Part shown: positions 1-9,381 of the stretch, piece by piece | Numbering within the stretch: the first letter of the stretch is position 1 | Layout of the letters: every line of letters starts with the position of its first letter | Assembly (NCBI GenBank): GCA_964531295.1 | Contig: CAZHHJ010000007.1 | Span: 1 to 38,821 of the forward strand | Length of the DNA: 38,821 nucleotides | Reading direction: 5' to 3' | DNA from: JAAYJK01 sp964531295 | Lineage (GTDB): Bacteria > Bacillota > Syntrophomonadia > Syntrophomonadales > Syntrophomonadaceae | Made by a program: the position numbers and the translations under genes | Notes under the pieces: model-generated | The model's input: the letters and a program-made list of their open reading frames with translations, nothing else | Database searches by the model: none | What the model was told of the DNA's origin: nothing

Positions 1-1116
1 ATCATCTGGCACATTCTGTCCAGTTGTTAAATATGCTACTGGTTTGTTTATTTCATATATGGTATTTAATATCTGGCCATAACTATATGTTTCATCTAGC
101 TTGGTAAAAATTACTTTGTCTATTTTCATAGGTGCAAATTGGCGGTAAATATTTATTAAATCCTGACTATGGGTGGTAACACTCAATACCAGAATGGTTT
201 CATCAGGATGTCCTATATTCAGGTAACTTTTTAGTTCTTCCATCTGTTCCGGGTTCCTGGGACTCCGACCGGCGGTATCTACAAATATCAAGTCATTATC
301 CTGATAGGAATGAACTGCATCTTTAAAATCGCTGCTATTAAATACTACGCTGATGGGAATGCCGATTATTTCGGCAAAGGTCCGCAATTGTTCTGCAGCA
401 GAAACCCGGTAAGTATCAAGGGTTATCAATGCTACTGTTTTTCTTTCCAAAAAAGTCATATTTGCCGCTAGTTTGGCAATGGTGGTAGTCTTGCCTACCC
501 CGGTAGGACCAACCATAAATACTATATGACCTTTTTTACCAGGGGTGGTGGCTATGGGCGATATATCACTGATATACTCCTGCAAAACATTTATATAGAC
601 ATCTCTTACCCAGGTTTCGTCGTCCATTTTTTGCTCCGGCAGCTTGGATTCAATACTGCTCACAATACTCAGAGCAATGTCCTGATTAACATTATTACTG
701 ACTAGAATCTGATAGAAATGCTGGGCCATGTCAGATATTCCTTTTATAGCACCTACTTCATGCATTTTCATTTTTATGTCTTTCATCAGGTCTTTCATCT
801 GTTGCAGTTCCAGGAGCATTTGCTCTTCTGAGGCTGAATGGTCCCTATCTGTCATCCCGGGCTTTTGGGTGGGTATGGTTTCTTTTATATCCGGTACTGC
901 GTAAAAAGGATTTTCTTTTCGTTTCAAATCGCTGTTAACTTTCAGGTTTTTATCCACCGCTACTGTAATCTCAACATGATAAGGTGAAAGAAAGCCGAGA
1001 AACCTATTTTTTTTCAGCTGCCGGGTATGCAGGATTATGGCATCGCTTCCCATTTCATCCTGTGCTTGTTTAATAGCCGACTTGAAATCTTTGGCTACAT
1101 ATTTTTTTATCTTCAT
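1..1116 (-). CDS. flhF: Flagellar biosynthesis GTPase FlhF, 3' end missing
   Basis: SRP-family GTPase that places flagella; related to FtsY and Ffh and expected at the membrane. 372 codons are present, and the frame runs open through the left window edge, so the C-terminus is lost. The N-terminus starts MKIKKYVAKDFKSAI, followed by a variable, lysine- and methionine-rich basic region and an N domain. The G1 P-loop GPTGVGKTTTIAKLA lies near residues 205-218, then DTYRVSAAEQLR (G2) and DTAGRSPRN (G3); TKLDE (G4) lies further on. The last visible residues are GQNVPDD, matching the closing G motif of the family. The start ATG overlaps the flhA stop as ATGA, so translation is coupled. It is the last visible gene of the fla/che operon; in Bacillus flhG and che genes usually follow. 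Confidence 0.95.
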   Translation of the reverse strand, partial: MKIKKYVAKDFKSAIKQAQDEMGSDAIILHTRQLKKNRFLGFLSPYHVEITVAVDKNLKVNSDLKRKENPFYAVPDIKETIPTQKPGMTDRDHSASEEQMLLELQQMKDLMKDIKMKMHEVGAIKGISDMAQHFYQILVSNNVNQDIALSIVSSIESKLPEQKMDDETWVRDVYINVLQEYISDISPIATTPGKKGHIVFMVGPTGVGKTTTIAKLAANMTFLERKTVALITLDTYRVSAAEQLRTFAEIIGIPISVVFNSSDFKDAVHSYQDNDLIFVDTAGRSPRNPEQMEELKSYLNIGHPDETILVLSVTTHSQDLINIYRQFAPMKIDKVIFTKLDETYSYGQILNTIYEINKPVAYLTTGQNVPDD

Positions 1117-3179
1117 AATGTCACCATCCCTATCACTTCAACATTTGTACCTTCATCAACTTCGTTATAGGACAGTACAGTATAATTGGAAATAAAACGG
1201 TCAATAAATCGTTTAAAATATAAGCGCAATACCGGGGCACAAATAATAATAGGGGTCTGCCCTTTGGTAGTAATTTGTTCGTGGAAACGCGAAAGTTTAT
1301 CCACTATTTTTTGAGCTAGCTCCGGATCCAGGGCTAAATAGGAGCCATATTCACTTTGCTGAACTGATTCCCGCAAGTTTTCTTCCAGTCCCGGGTCCAT
1401 GGTAAGCACGGCTATCTTTTCCTCATCATTGGCATACTGCCTGCTGATCTGCCGCTTCAAGGCCTGCCGCACATATTCGCTTAGTAAATCGGTATCTCTG
1501 GTCACTTTGGCATAGTCAGCCAGGGTCTCTAAAATGGTCAGCATATCTCTTATGGAAATTTGTTCTTTTAACAGATTAGCCAGTACTCTTTGTATATCTC
1601 CCAAATTCATTAAATCAGGCAGTAGTTCATCGATTACCGCAGGATTTTGTTGTTTCATAAACTCTATGGTATTCTGTATTTCCTGCCGGCCCAGCAGTTC
1701 ATAAGCATGGCTTTTAATTATTGAAGTCATATGGGTCGCCAGCACTGATGGGGGATCAACCACCGTATAGCCTTTGGCTTCTGCCAGTTCCCGGTCTTTA
1801 GAAGATATCCATCGGGCCGGAAGTTTGAAGGCTGGTTCAATAGTAGCCACTCCGTTGAGCTCGGTGTCGTTTTCTATATCCGGCCCAATAGCCAGATAAT
1901 TATCAATTATCATTTCACCTGATGCAATAGCTATACCTTTGATCTTGATCGTATACGAATTAGGTTTGAGCTGCATATTATCCCTGATTCTAACCGGTGG
2001 TACAATGAACCCCAGTTCCATCGCACACTGCCGTCTTATCATGACTATTCGATCCAAGAGGTCTCCGCCCTGTTCAGAATCTACCAGTGGGATTAAGGCA
2101 TATCCCAGCTCCAATTCCATTTTTTCTACCTGCAGCAACTCCACCACGTTTTCTGGTTTTTTTATCTCCTCAATTTCCTGTAAGTTATCTATATCACTTT
2201 CATCTGCTTTTTCTGATTTCACAGAACGAAAGGCAAAAAACATCAATCCAAAAACTATTGCCAGTGAATAAGTAGGAAGCTTGGGCAGGCCCAGGGTACC
2301 CAGAACCAGCAGAATAACTGCCGCTACTCCCAGTGCTTTAGGATAATTAAATAACTGCACGCCCAGTTCTTTGCCGAGGCTGAAACTCGAAGCGCTTCTG
2401 GTCACAACTATGCCAGTTGCGGTTGATATCAATAAGGCTGGTATTTGACTGACCAGACCGTCTCCTACGGTCAACAAGGTATATATTTGTACCGCTTCCG
2501 CGGCTCCCATTCCTTTTTGAGCCATACCAATGATAAGTCCGCCCACTATATTAATAATGGTTATAATGATGCTGGCTACCGCATCCCCTTTTACAAATTT
2601 GCTGGCTCCATCCATGGCTCCATAGAAATTAGCTTCTCTTTGAATTTTTTCTCTTCTGTCCCGGGCTTTCTGTTCATCAATGAGTCCGGCATTGAGATCG
2701 GCATCGATGGCCATCTGTTTGCCGGGCATGGCATCCAAAGTAAACCGGGCCGCTACTTCGGAGACTCTCTCTGCACCTTTGGTAATTACCACGAATTGAA
2801 TTACTACAATTATCAGGAAAATCACCATACCCACTACGGTATTGCCGCCTACTACTAAGGAACCAAAGGAAGCTATTACTTCCCCGGCCTGAGCATTGAG
2901 AAGGATCAGACGGGTGGATGAAATGTTCAAGGACAGCCTGAACAAAGTCATAATGAGCAGCAGGGAGGGAAATACTGAAAATTCCAGCGGATCGGTATTA
3001 AACATGGCTACCATAATGATAATCAGGGCAAAGCTAATATTAAAGGTCAGCAAAACGTCTAGCATCACAGGTTTCATGGGTATTATCATCATCATTACAA
3101 TGGTGATAACTGCGAAAGCTATTATTAAATCGCTGTAATCAAGAATTTTATCGAACCAACCTGCCCTTATTTCCATCAT
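1113..3179 (-). CDS. flhA: Flagellar type III export gate protein FlhA
   Basis: Integral membrane component of the flagellar export gate. It forms the nonameric cytoplasmic ring that docks export substrates and chaperones and couples proton flow to secretion. The 688 residues are typical. The N-terminal half carries about eight hydrophobic segments. The FHIPEP signature region is present (ARFTLDAMPGKQMAIDADLN, about residues 145-164), and the C-terminal half is a soluble domain with the conserved DPPSVLATH stretch. Two adjacent ATGs open the frame. GGGAGG sits 4 nt before the first and 7 nt before the second, so the second may be the real start. It lies 12 nt after flhB and overlaps flhF by 4 nt. 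Confidence 0.97.
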   Translation of the reverse strand: MMEIRAGWFDKILDYSDLIIAFAVITIVMMMIIPMKPVMLDVLLTFNISFALIIIMVAMFNTDPLEFSVFPSLLLIMTLFRLSLNISSTRLILLNAQAGEVIASFGSLVVGGNTVVGMVIFLIIVVIQFVVITKGAERVSEVAARFTLDAMPGKQMAIDADLNAGLIDEQKARDRREKIQREANFYGAMDGASKFVKGDAVASIIITIINIVGGLIIGMAQKGMGAAEAVQIYTLLTVGDGLVSQIPALLISTATGIVVTRSASSFSLGKELGVQLFNYPKALGVAAVILLVLGTLGLPKLPTYSLAIVFGLMFFAFRSVKSEKADESDIDNLQEIEEIKKPENVVELLQVEKMELELGYALIPLVDSEQGGDLLDRIVMIRRQCAMELGFIVPPVRIRDNMQLKPNSYTIKIKGIAIASGEMIIDNYLAIGPDIENDTELNGVATIEPAFKLPARWISSKDRELAEAKGYTVVDPPSVLATHMTSIIKSHAYELLGRQEIQNTIEFMKQQNPAVIDELLPDLMNLGDIQRVLANLLKEQISIRDMLTILETLADYAKVTRDTDLLSEYVRQALKRQISRQYANDEEKIAVLTMDPGLEENLRESVQQSEYGSYLALDPELAQKIVDKLSRFHEQITTKGQTPIIICAPVLRLYFKRFIDRFISNYTVLSYNEVDEGTNVEVIGMVTL

Positions 3180-3191
3180 TCGGCCTCCCGC

Positions 3192-4313
3192 TTATAAAAC
3201 CATCCGTTTTTGTTTATATACAAATGCCAGTACCTCGGCAACTGCCTGAAATAGATCTTCTGGAATCATATCTCCGATTTTTGCTGCCGCATACAGGGTC
3301 CTTGCCAGTGGTGGATTCTCAACCAGTATTATGTCGTTTTCTTTAGCCAGTTCTTTTATTTTCAAAGCCACAAAATCCTGTCCCTTGGCCACTACGACAG
3401 GTGCAGCCATTATTTCCGCCTCATATTTTAATGCCACCGCAAAGTGGGTGGGATTGGTTATCACCACATCGGCTCGGGGCACTTCGGCCATCATCCGCTT
3501 CATGGCAATTCCCCTTTGTATCTGGCGCTGCCTAGACTTTAGCAGCGGGTCCCCCTCGCTTTGCTTGTACTCCTGTTTAATATCATACTTGCTCATTTTT
3601 AAAGATTTATCGTATTCATACTTCTGGTATAAGTAATCCAAAACCCCGATAATTACAAAGGCTACTCCGACTTTTAAGGCCATCTCATAAACTACCTGGC
3701 TTAACACTACGATACTCTCGGCCAGTTCCATATCTACCAGCCGTGCAAACATTAAATAGTATTTATTTACCACGGAATAAACTATATATCCGGTTATGGT
3801 AACTTTTAATAAGGATTTACCCAACTCCACCAAGGCTCGTTTGGAAAATATTTTTTTGGCCCCTTCAACTATGTTCAGTCGCTCTAATTTGGGGGTGAGA
3901 ACCTCCCCGCTGAAAACAAATCCTACCTGCAAATAGGTAACCAGCAAGGCTGCAATGGATGTTACACCCAATACCGGCAAAAGGCACTTGCCCATAGTAA
4001 TTATCACTTCAATCACGAGAGCGTGCAGGTATTCATTAGAAAACTCGTAAATAGTCCGATCAGTAAAACACAGCCGCGTGAAGGTCATCAAGGTATCAAT
4101 CATATAAGGAAAACATATGAATATTGTTACAGATCCTGCCAGAAGTATAACTGCTGAGTTCAGGTCACTGCTTTTATAGACCTGCCCCTTTTTTCTGGCT
4201 TCTTCGACCCTTCTGGGGGTTGCTTGCTCAGTTTTTTCTCCGGTACTCCCTTCATCAGCGAAAAGTTGCAGATCAAAAGGGAAATATACCCGGTATTCAT
4301 CCATCATACTCAT
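3192..4313 (-). CDS. flhB: Flagellar export switch protein FlhB
   Basis: Membrane protein of the flagellar export gate whose autocleavage switches substrate specificity from rod/hook to filament proteins. The 373 residues contain an N-terminal tail with LQLFADEG and GEKTEQATPRR, four hydrophobic segments, and a cytoplasmic domain with the self-cleavage motif NPTH at residues 287-290, preceded by VPRADVVIT. The product is full length with no missing key residue. The start ATG overlaps the fliR stop (ATGA, 4310-4313). FliK, encoded upstream in the same operon, is its expected partner for hook-length control. Confidence 0.97.
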   Translation of the reverse strand: MSMMDEYRVYFPFDLQLFADEGSTGEKTEQATPRRVEEARKKGQVYKSSDLNSAVILLAGSVTIFICFPYMIDTLMTFTRLCFTDRTIYEFSNEYLHALVIEVIITMGKCLLPVLGVTSIAALLVTYLQVGFVFSGEVLTPKLERLNIVEGAKKIFSKRALVELGKSLLKVTITGYIVYSVVNKYYLMFARLVDMELAESIVVLSQVVYEMALKVGVAFVIIGVLDYLYQKYEYDKSLKMSKYDIKQEYKQSEGDPLLKSRQRQIQRGIAMKRMMAEVPRADVVITNPTHFAVALKYEAEIMAAPVVVAKGQDFVALKIKELAKENDIILVENPPLARTLYAAAKIGDMIPEDLFQAVAEVLAFVYKQKRMVL

Positions 4314-5077
4314 ATACCTAATGCCATAATTATCTGATCCAGGTAGCCGAAAAAACGATCAAATAATACATTAAATATCCATAGATACACTGGAAGAAAC
4401 AGGCATAGGGCCACCAAACCAACTATTATTTTCAGTGGCAAACCTACTATAAATACATTCATCTGGGGCACGGTCCGGGCCATGAAGCCCATAGCAATAT
4501 CTGCGGTCATGGTTACTACCAGAATAGGCGCCGCTATCTTAACGGCTATAACAAACATAAGCACGGTAATTTCCACTATGATTTGATAGAATTCACCAGT
4601 AAGATTCAGCCCTAAGACCGGGATTATTTTGTAACTGTGTACTATGGCCTGCAGCAAATAGTGATGCCCATCCACCGCCAGATACATTAGTAGGGCCAAG
4701 ATCTGAGTTAAATTGCCCATTAATGGTATCTGGGCTCCTGATTGTGGATCAACTACATTGACTATGGCAAAACCCATCTGCATGTCCATGACCTGGCCGG
4801 CCAGTTGTATAGCAGCCAGAACCACATAAACGGCGAAACCTATTATGTAACCAATAAATATTTCCGTGACCATGGCGGCGGCAAACTGCCCTAGGTTTTG
4901 TATCTGTATTCCATATTGAACCGGCACGAAACAAGCCAGGGTAGCAGCCAATATGGCTAGGATTAGGGCTTTAACGGTGAGCGGAATCTGCTTGCTGCTA
5001 AAAATGGGGGCAGTGAGGAACAGACCTGATAATCTTCCCAGTATTAATAAAAAACTGTCTAAAGCAAAAGTACCCAT
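4310..5077 (-). CDS. fliR: Flagellar export gate protein FliR
   Basis: Polytopic membrane protein that, with FliP and FliQ, forms the helical export channel of the flagellar secretion system. The 255 residues are mostly hydrophobic with about six membrane segments. The QMGFAIVNVVDPQSGAQIP stretch in the middle is characteristic of the family. A GGGGAG ribosome binding site precedes the ATG. It lies 21 nt after fliQ and overlaps flhB, in the standard fliP-fliQ-fliR-flhB order. Confidence 0.96.
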   Translation of the reverse strand: MGTFALDSFLLILGRLSGLFLTAPIFSSKQIPLTVKALILAILAATLACFVPVQYGIQIQNLGQFAAAMVTEIFIGYIIGFAVYVVLAAIQLAGQVMDMQMGFAIVNVVDPQSGAQIPLMGNLTQILALLMYLAVDGHHYLLQAIVHSYKIIPVLGLNLTGEFYQIIVEITVLMFVIAVKIAAPILVVTMTADIAMGFMARTVPQMNVFIVGLPLKIIVGLVALCLFLPVYLWIFNVLFDRFFGYLDQIIMALGI

Positions 5078-5098
5078 TCAGCTTGCTCCCCTTCTATT

Positions 5099-5371
5099 TT
5101 AGATTGTCACCATCTGGGGTATGGCACTGTAAAGGCTTATTATGAAACCTGTCAATATGTTTAACATCCATGGTCCAAAAATTATGACTACCAGTAAAAC
5201 GGCTACTATTTTAGGCACGAAAACCAGGGTCATTTCCTGTATTTGAGTAGTGGCTTGCAAAATACTGATCACCAGGCCGGTTACTAAGGCTACTCCCAGT
5301 ATGGGGGCCGATACCAGAAGAACAGTTACTACCGCCTCATGGGCAATTCCCAGTATTATATCCTGGTACAT
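5099..5371 (-). CDS. fliQ: Flagellar export gate protein FliQ
   Basis: Small membrane protein of the FliPQR export channel. The 90 residues form two hydrophobic hairpin segments. The family pattern is clear: GLVISILQATTQIQEMTLVF, followed by PKIVAV and a second membrane helix ending in FGPWML. AGGAGAGG lies just upstream of the ATG. It sits 12 nt after fliP and 21 nt before fliR. Confidence 0.96.
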   Translation of the reverse strand: MYQDIILGIAHEAVVTVLLVSAPILGVALVTGLVISILQATTQIQEMTLVFVPKIVAVLLVVIIFGPWMLNILTGFIISLYSAIPQMVTI

Positions 5372-5383
5372 TTAAATCCTCTC

Positions 5384-6166
5384 CTATCTGAAGCTCATAA
5401 TAAGTGATTGAATAACCAGTCCCCAGCCGTCCACCAGTACAAACAACAGTATTTTGAAAGGCAATGATATCATCATCGGCGGAAGCATCATCATACCCAT
5501 AGACATCAGCGCGCTGGCTACTACCATATCTATTACCAGGAATGGAACAAAGATAATGAATCCAATTTGAAAAGCAGTTTTCAATTCACTAATAATAAAT
5601 GAAGGTATGAGTACATAATTGGGTATATCGGCAAAATTATTCGGTCGGCTCATATCGGCCATTCTCACGAACAAAGCCAGGTCTTTTTCCCGGGTCTGTT
5701 TGAACATAAAATCTCTTAGTGGCTCCATACCTTTATCCATAGCTATTGCCTGGTTAATATCTCCACTCAGGTAAGGCTGTATAGCCTGAGAATTAACCTC
5801 TTGTAGGGTAGGGGCCATGACAAAAAAACTTAAAAACAAGGCTAATCCAATCAGGACTTGATTAGGGGGCATCTGCTGAGTTGCCAGAGAACTTCTTACG
5901 AAGGACAATACTACTATTATCCTGGTAAATGAGGTGAGCATTATAAGAATCGCTGGGGCCAGAGATAATACGGTTAACATTACCAACAGCTGCACTGCAG
6001 TCGACAAGCCCTGGGGATCATCAGTACTACCCTGCATTTGAAAATTTATGTCCGGGATTTGGATCGGCTCCGCATTAACACTGCTGGCTAAGATAGTAAT
6101 AAACACTATGAGCAGTACTATAAAAATAGTGGCTTTACCGCCCTTTTTAAAAATATTTTTAAACAT
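5384..6166 (-). CDS. fliP: Flagellar export gate protein FliP
   Basis: Core subunit of the FliPQR export channel. I chose the ATG at 6166 (MFKNIF, 260 residues). The longer frame to 6196 has no ribosome binding site and lies inside fliO. A basic N-terminus and a hydrophobic stretch ending SSVNA look like the cleavable signal peptide typical of FliP. The mature part has the family segments LTSFTRIIVVLSFVR and QQMPPNQVLIGLALFLSFFV, and a C-terminal GMMMLPPMMISLPFKILLFV. It overlaps the fliO stop by 8 nt, and fliQ follows after 12 nt. Confidence 0.95.
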   Translation of the reverse strand: MFKNIFKKGGKATIFIVLLIVFITILASSVNAEPIQIPDINFQMQGSTDDPQGLSTAVQLLVMLTVLSLAPAILIMLTSFTRIIVVLSFVRSSLATQQMPPNQVLIGLALFLSFFVMAPTLQEVNSQAIQPYLSGDINQAIAMDKGMEPLRDFMFKQTREKDLALFVRMADMSRPNNFADIPNYVLIPSFIISELKTAFQIGFIIFVPFLVIDMVVASALMSMGMMMLPPMMISLPFKILLFVLVDGWGLVIQSLIMSFR

Positions 6167-6794
6167 GCTTATCACTTCTTCTGCTTTTTTCGGCATCTGT
6201 CATATCGTATTTAAACATCTCCTGCAGCCTCTTATTTTGCTCTTCCATCAGGTAATGAAACTCCTTGGGCCTGGATCCCTGGTCGCTACCCGTAAACAAC
6301 TTGCTTACTCCTTTTTTAAAGATCTTCAGATTATCCTGCTGCTTTGGGGTGATATAACCCCCGGATGATATTTCTTCCATTAATTTGGGATGATTGACTT
6401 CGAATAGCAGGGAAATATTATGATCTGTTACCCCGATTGCATAAATTTTTTGACCAACTTCACAAAGAATAATACCCCTGCTCTGACCCAGTATCACTTC
6501 ATCCACTACATGCAGCCAGGTTCCCTGCAGCCTGGCGGTGGCCTTGGTGCCGAATAACTTGACTACCGTCCACGCTGCTCCAATGATTAAGACTAAAACA
6601 AACAACAATTTAATAAATTCCACTGCTACGTTATTGCTCTGGTTGGTAGCCGGGGTTTCCTTACCCAATTCATCCTGCAGCTGTCCAATATCGTCTATGG
6701 CTAGCGAATTTGCAGTATAAATGTTTAGAATACCGGCCGCCAGGATTATGGTAAGTATTATTAGGAACAGTGCTTTTCGTTTAGATAAAATCAA
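6159..6794 (-). CDS. fliO: Flagellar assembly protein FliO (FliZ-like)
   Basis: Membrane protein that helps assemble the FliP ring of the export gate. The N-terminus is hydrophobic (LFLIILTIILAAG), resembling a signal peptide. A second hydrophobic segment lies near residues 60-80, followed by the conserved cytoplasmic part with GTWLHVVDEVILGQ and CEVGQKIYAIGVTD. I chose the TTG at 6794 (211 residues): AGGTGG lies 8 nt upstream of it, whereas the GTG at 6806 overlaps that same ribosome binding site. Sequence divergence is normal in this family; position between cheY and fliP supports the call. Confidence 0.88.
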   Translation of the reverse strand: MILSKRKALFLIILTIILAAGILNIYTANSLAIDDIGQLQDELGKETPATNQSNNVAVEFIKLLFVLVLIIGAAWTVVKLFGTKATARLQGTWLHVVDEVILGQSRGIILCEVGQKIYAIGVTDHNISLLFEVNHPKLMEEISSGGYITPKQQDNLKIFKKGVSKLFTGSDQGSRPKEFHYLMEEQNKRLQEMFKYDMTDAEKSRRSDKHV

Positions 6795-6819
6795 TAGTTT
6801 TCCCACCTAATTGAGTTTT

Positions 6820-7182
6820 CTATTCAAGTGCCTTGCTTACCGCTTCAATAACTCTTTCGGGTTGAAATGGTTTAACAATAAAATCTTTGGCTCCCGCTTG
6901 TATCGCATCGATCACCATGGCCTGTTGCCCCATAGCACTGCACATGATTATTCGGGCAGTACCATCCATGCTTTTTATTTCTTTCACTGCAGTTATGCCA
7001 TCCATTTCAGGCATGGTAATATCCATGGTCACTAAATCCGGCTGCAAATCCTTGTATTTTTCCAACGCTACTGCTCCGTTTTCAGCCTCACCAACAACTT
7101 CATAACCGTTTTTACCCAAAATGTCTTTGATCATCATTCTCATAAATGCAGCATCATCAACCACAAGAATTTTCTTACCCAT
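6820..7182 (-). CDS. cheY: Chemotaxis response regulator CheY
   Basis: Single-domain receiver that carries the chemotaxis phosphorylation signal from CheA to the motor switch. In the 120-residue product, D9 and D10 form the acidic pocket, D54 (TMDITMP) is the phospho-acceptor, S82 (CSAMG) the switch residue and K104 (VKPF) the conserved lysine. I chose the ATG at 7182, 6 nt after a perfect AGGAGG; the preceding in-frame GTG at 7185 is too close to it. It is placed between fliY and fliO as in Bacillus. Its targets FliM and FliY are encoded next to it. Confidence 0.96.
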   Translation of the reverse strand: MGKKILVVDDAAFMRMMIKDILGKNGYEVVGEAENGAVALEKYKDLQPDLVTMDITMPEMDGITAVKEIKSMDGTARIIMCSAMGQQAMVIDAIQAGAKDFIVKPFQPERVIEAVSKALE

Positions 7183-7199
7183 CACTTACCTCCTAATTC

Positions 7200-8375
7200 T
7201 TAATTTAATTTATTTACTCTATCCATCGGACTTATTATGGTGGTTATTCTTATACCATAACTTTCATCTATAACTACGACCTCCCCCTTGGCAATTAATT
7301 TGCCATTAACCAATAAATCCACTGCTTCACCTGCCATCTTATCCAGCTGTATAATTGAGCCTTGCTGAAGCTCCAGTATCTCTTTTATGGTTTTCCTGGT
7401 CTTGCCCAGTTCCACCGAGACATCCAGGGGAACATCCATAATCAGACTTATGTTTTGAGGTGCTTGACCCATACTGCTTTCTTGCAGCGTACTGAATTGT
7501 GCCGGTTGAATAGTATGGGAATCACCTGCTACGATAGGAGAACTGTTATTCATCCTGGGCGTATCGCTCCAGCTTATTGCTGGCTCGGAAATTGCTGGTA
7601 TAGATAACGCTTCTTCTTCTCTATAGGATTTAGCGGGCTGATTATTGGCTGTACTTTCTAGGCTTTCTTGCGAAATAGGGTCATGGGCGGTTAAATCTTC
7701 CATGTTTCTCTCCAGGATCTTGATCATGGTATTAACCGCTTCCATAGGAATAATCTGCATTATCTCACTGTTTAACATTCCTTCAATTTCCATTTTGAAT
7801 TTGATCTGGACCAGCTGGGTATAATCAGTAGAGAGATTAATATTTTCATTGGCCAGATCAATCACATTCAGCATCGGGGGAGTAATATCAATTCTTTGAT
7901 TAAACATGGATGATAAGCTGGTGGTGGCGGATCCCATCATTTGATTCATAGCCTCGCCTACCGCACTTAAGTCTAATTCACTTAAATCGCTCCGTCTTTC
8001 TAAATCCTCTTTACCCATCATTAAATCAGCTATTATGCAGGCATCTTCGGCTTTGACGGTCAGGAGGTTGGACCCGTTAAGTCCCTGCGTGTACTGGACT
8101 TCTGCAATCACATAAGGAAGCGGATATTCCTTTTGTATTTCCTGCCGGGTGGTCACTGTTACATGGGGCGTGGTTATGGAGACCTTTCTTTTCAGCAGCA
8201 TAGAAAGGGTGGTAGCTGCCGTACCCATGCTTATGTTCCCAATTTCCCCCAGGGTATCTATTTGATATTCGCTTATCTGGGCCGGCAATTCTGGGCCGGC
8301 TTCTGAACTATTACTGCCTCCACCTGAAAGCAGGGCATCTATTTCTGCCTGGGACAAAATACCATTACTCATCAT
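7200..8375 (-). CDS. fliY: Motor switch phosphatase FliY (CheC-FliN fusion)
   Basis: C-ring protein of Gram-positive motors that also dephosphorylates CheY-P. The 391 residues are in three parts. An N-terminal EIDALLSGG motif is shared with FliM and known to bind CheY-P. A CheC-like domain (about 35-230) has two phosphatase helices, DTLGEIGNISMGTA and SAVGEAMNQMMGSA, both keeping the E-x2-N pattern. A C-terminal FliN/SpoA domain spans about 310-388. The linker (about 235-305) is low-complexity and rich in Ser, Pro and Gln. The ATG at 8375 has AGGAGG 6 nt upstream; that site lies inside the end of fliM, which overlaps by 11 nt. Confidence 0.95.
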   Translation of the reverse strand: MMSNGILSQAEIDALLSGGGSNSSEAGPELPAQISEYQIDTLGEIGNISMGTAATTLSMLLKRKVSITTPHVTVTTRQEIQKEYPLPYVIAEVQYTQGLNGSNLLTVKAEDACIIADLMMGKEDLERRSDLSELDLSAVGEAMNQMMGSATTSLSSMFNQRIDITPPMLNVIDLANENINLSTDYTQLVQIKFKMEIEGMLNSEIMQIIPMEAVNTMIKILERNMEDLTAHDPISQESLESTANNQPAKSYREEEALSIPAISEPAISWSDTPRMNNSSPIVAGDSHTIQPAQFSTLQESSMGQAPQNISLIMDVPLDVSVELGKTRKTIKEILELQQGSIIQLDKMAGEAVDLLVNGKLIAKGEVVVIDESYGIRITTIISPMDRVNKLN

Positions 8376-9357
8376 CCATTACCTCCTCTACCACATGGCA
8401 TACTTGTATCGCTAACTTGCCTCCATTTATGCCCGGCTTACCTGTAAATTTGACGTTATTGCCAATTATCAGGTCTAATTGTTCCCCCACTCTTCTTCTC
8501 AGAGGAATTACATCTCCTACTGAAAGTTCTAATAAGTCTTGCACGGTAATGCTGTTTCCGCCTAAAACCGCCCTGATCGGAATTCGGGTAGTCTCTAATT
8601 TATTCTGAATTAGGCTCATGTTTTCCGGGCTGCGTTTTTGTGAAGATGAAGAATAATAAAAATGAACACTAAGTTTATCCATTATGGGTTCTAAGACCAG
8701 GAAAGGTATACAGATATTTATCATTCCTAATACATCTCCCAATTTGGTCTCTATAGAAATTATCATCATTACTTCAGCCGGTGAGACTAACTGAGTAAAT
8801 TGGGGATTGCTTTCAACTCGTTCCAGGCTTGGTTCGATTTCTATGATGCCTTCCCATGGTTCTGCAAAATAAGTCAGCATGCGCTGTACGATCCTATCCA
8901 TAACGGTCGCTTCAATCTCGGTCAAGCTCCTTATCTTCGAAGGCGCCTGACCCTGTCCCCCCAGGAGTCTATCCAAAAGAGCAAATCCCAGATTGGGATT
9001 GATCTCTATAATAATATTGCCTTCTAGCGGATAAAAAGAACATATGTTCAAAATAGTAGGGTTGGGAATAGACCGCATAAATTCATCATAAGTCAGCTGT
9101 TCAACCGATAGCACTTCCATTTGTACTGGCATGCGAAGCTGGGCTGATAAAAAAGTGCTCAAAGCTCTGGCATATGTGTCGTGAATCACCTGCAGAGTGT
9201 GCAGTTGATCTTTAGAAAACTTGCTGGGTCTTCTAAAATCATATATTTTTATTTTTTTCTTGCTCTGTTCTTCCTTGAGTTCTTCAGCATTCACAGACCC
9301 GCTGCTTAAAGCTGATAACAGTGCATCTATTTCGTTTTGCGATAAAACTTCGCTCAC
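8365..9357 (-). CDS. fliM: Flagellar motor switch protein FliM
   Basis: C-ring component linking CheY-P binding to rotor reversal. The 330 residues start with the CheY-binding peptide VLSQNEIDALLSAL. The middle domain has YDFRRPSKFSKDQLHTLQ and LRMPVQMEVLSVEQLTYDEF, and a C-terminal SpoA domain follows. The start is GTG at 9357 with GGGAGG 6 nt upstream. It is followed by an 11-nt overlap with fliY, whose ribosome binding site lies in the last fliM codons, so the two are translationally coupled. Confidence 0.96.
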   Translation of the reverse strand: MSEVLSQNEIDALLSALSSGSVNAEELKEEQSKKKIKIYDFRRPSKFSKDQLHTLQVIHDTYARALSTFLSAQLRMPVQMEVLSVEQLTYDEFMRSIPNPTILNICSFYPLEGNIIIEINPNLGFALLDRLLGGQGQAPSKIRSLTEIEATVMDRIVQRMLTYFAEPWEGIIEIEPSLERVESNPQFTQLVSPAEVMMIISIETKLGDVLGMINICIPFLVLEPIMDKLSVHFYYSSSSQKRSPENMSLIQNKLETTRIPIRAVLGGNSITVQDLLELSVGDVIPLRRRVGEQLDLIIGNNVKFTGKPGINGGKLAIQVCHVVEEVMDDE

Positions 9358-9381
9358 TATAACCCTCCCTACTGGTTATAA

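Noticed and set aside
6166..6196. Longer FliP start (MPKKAEEVIS)
   Set aside because: No ribosome binding site precedes it and the residues repeat the end of fliO in another frame; the signal peptide begins properly at MFKNIF.
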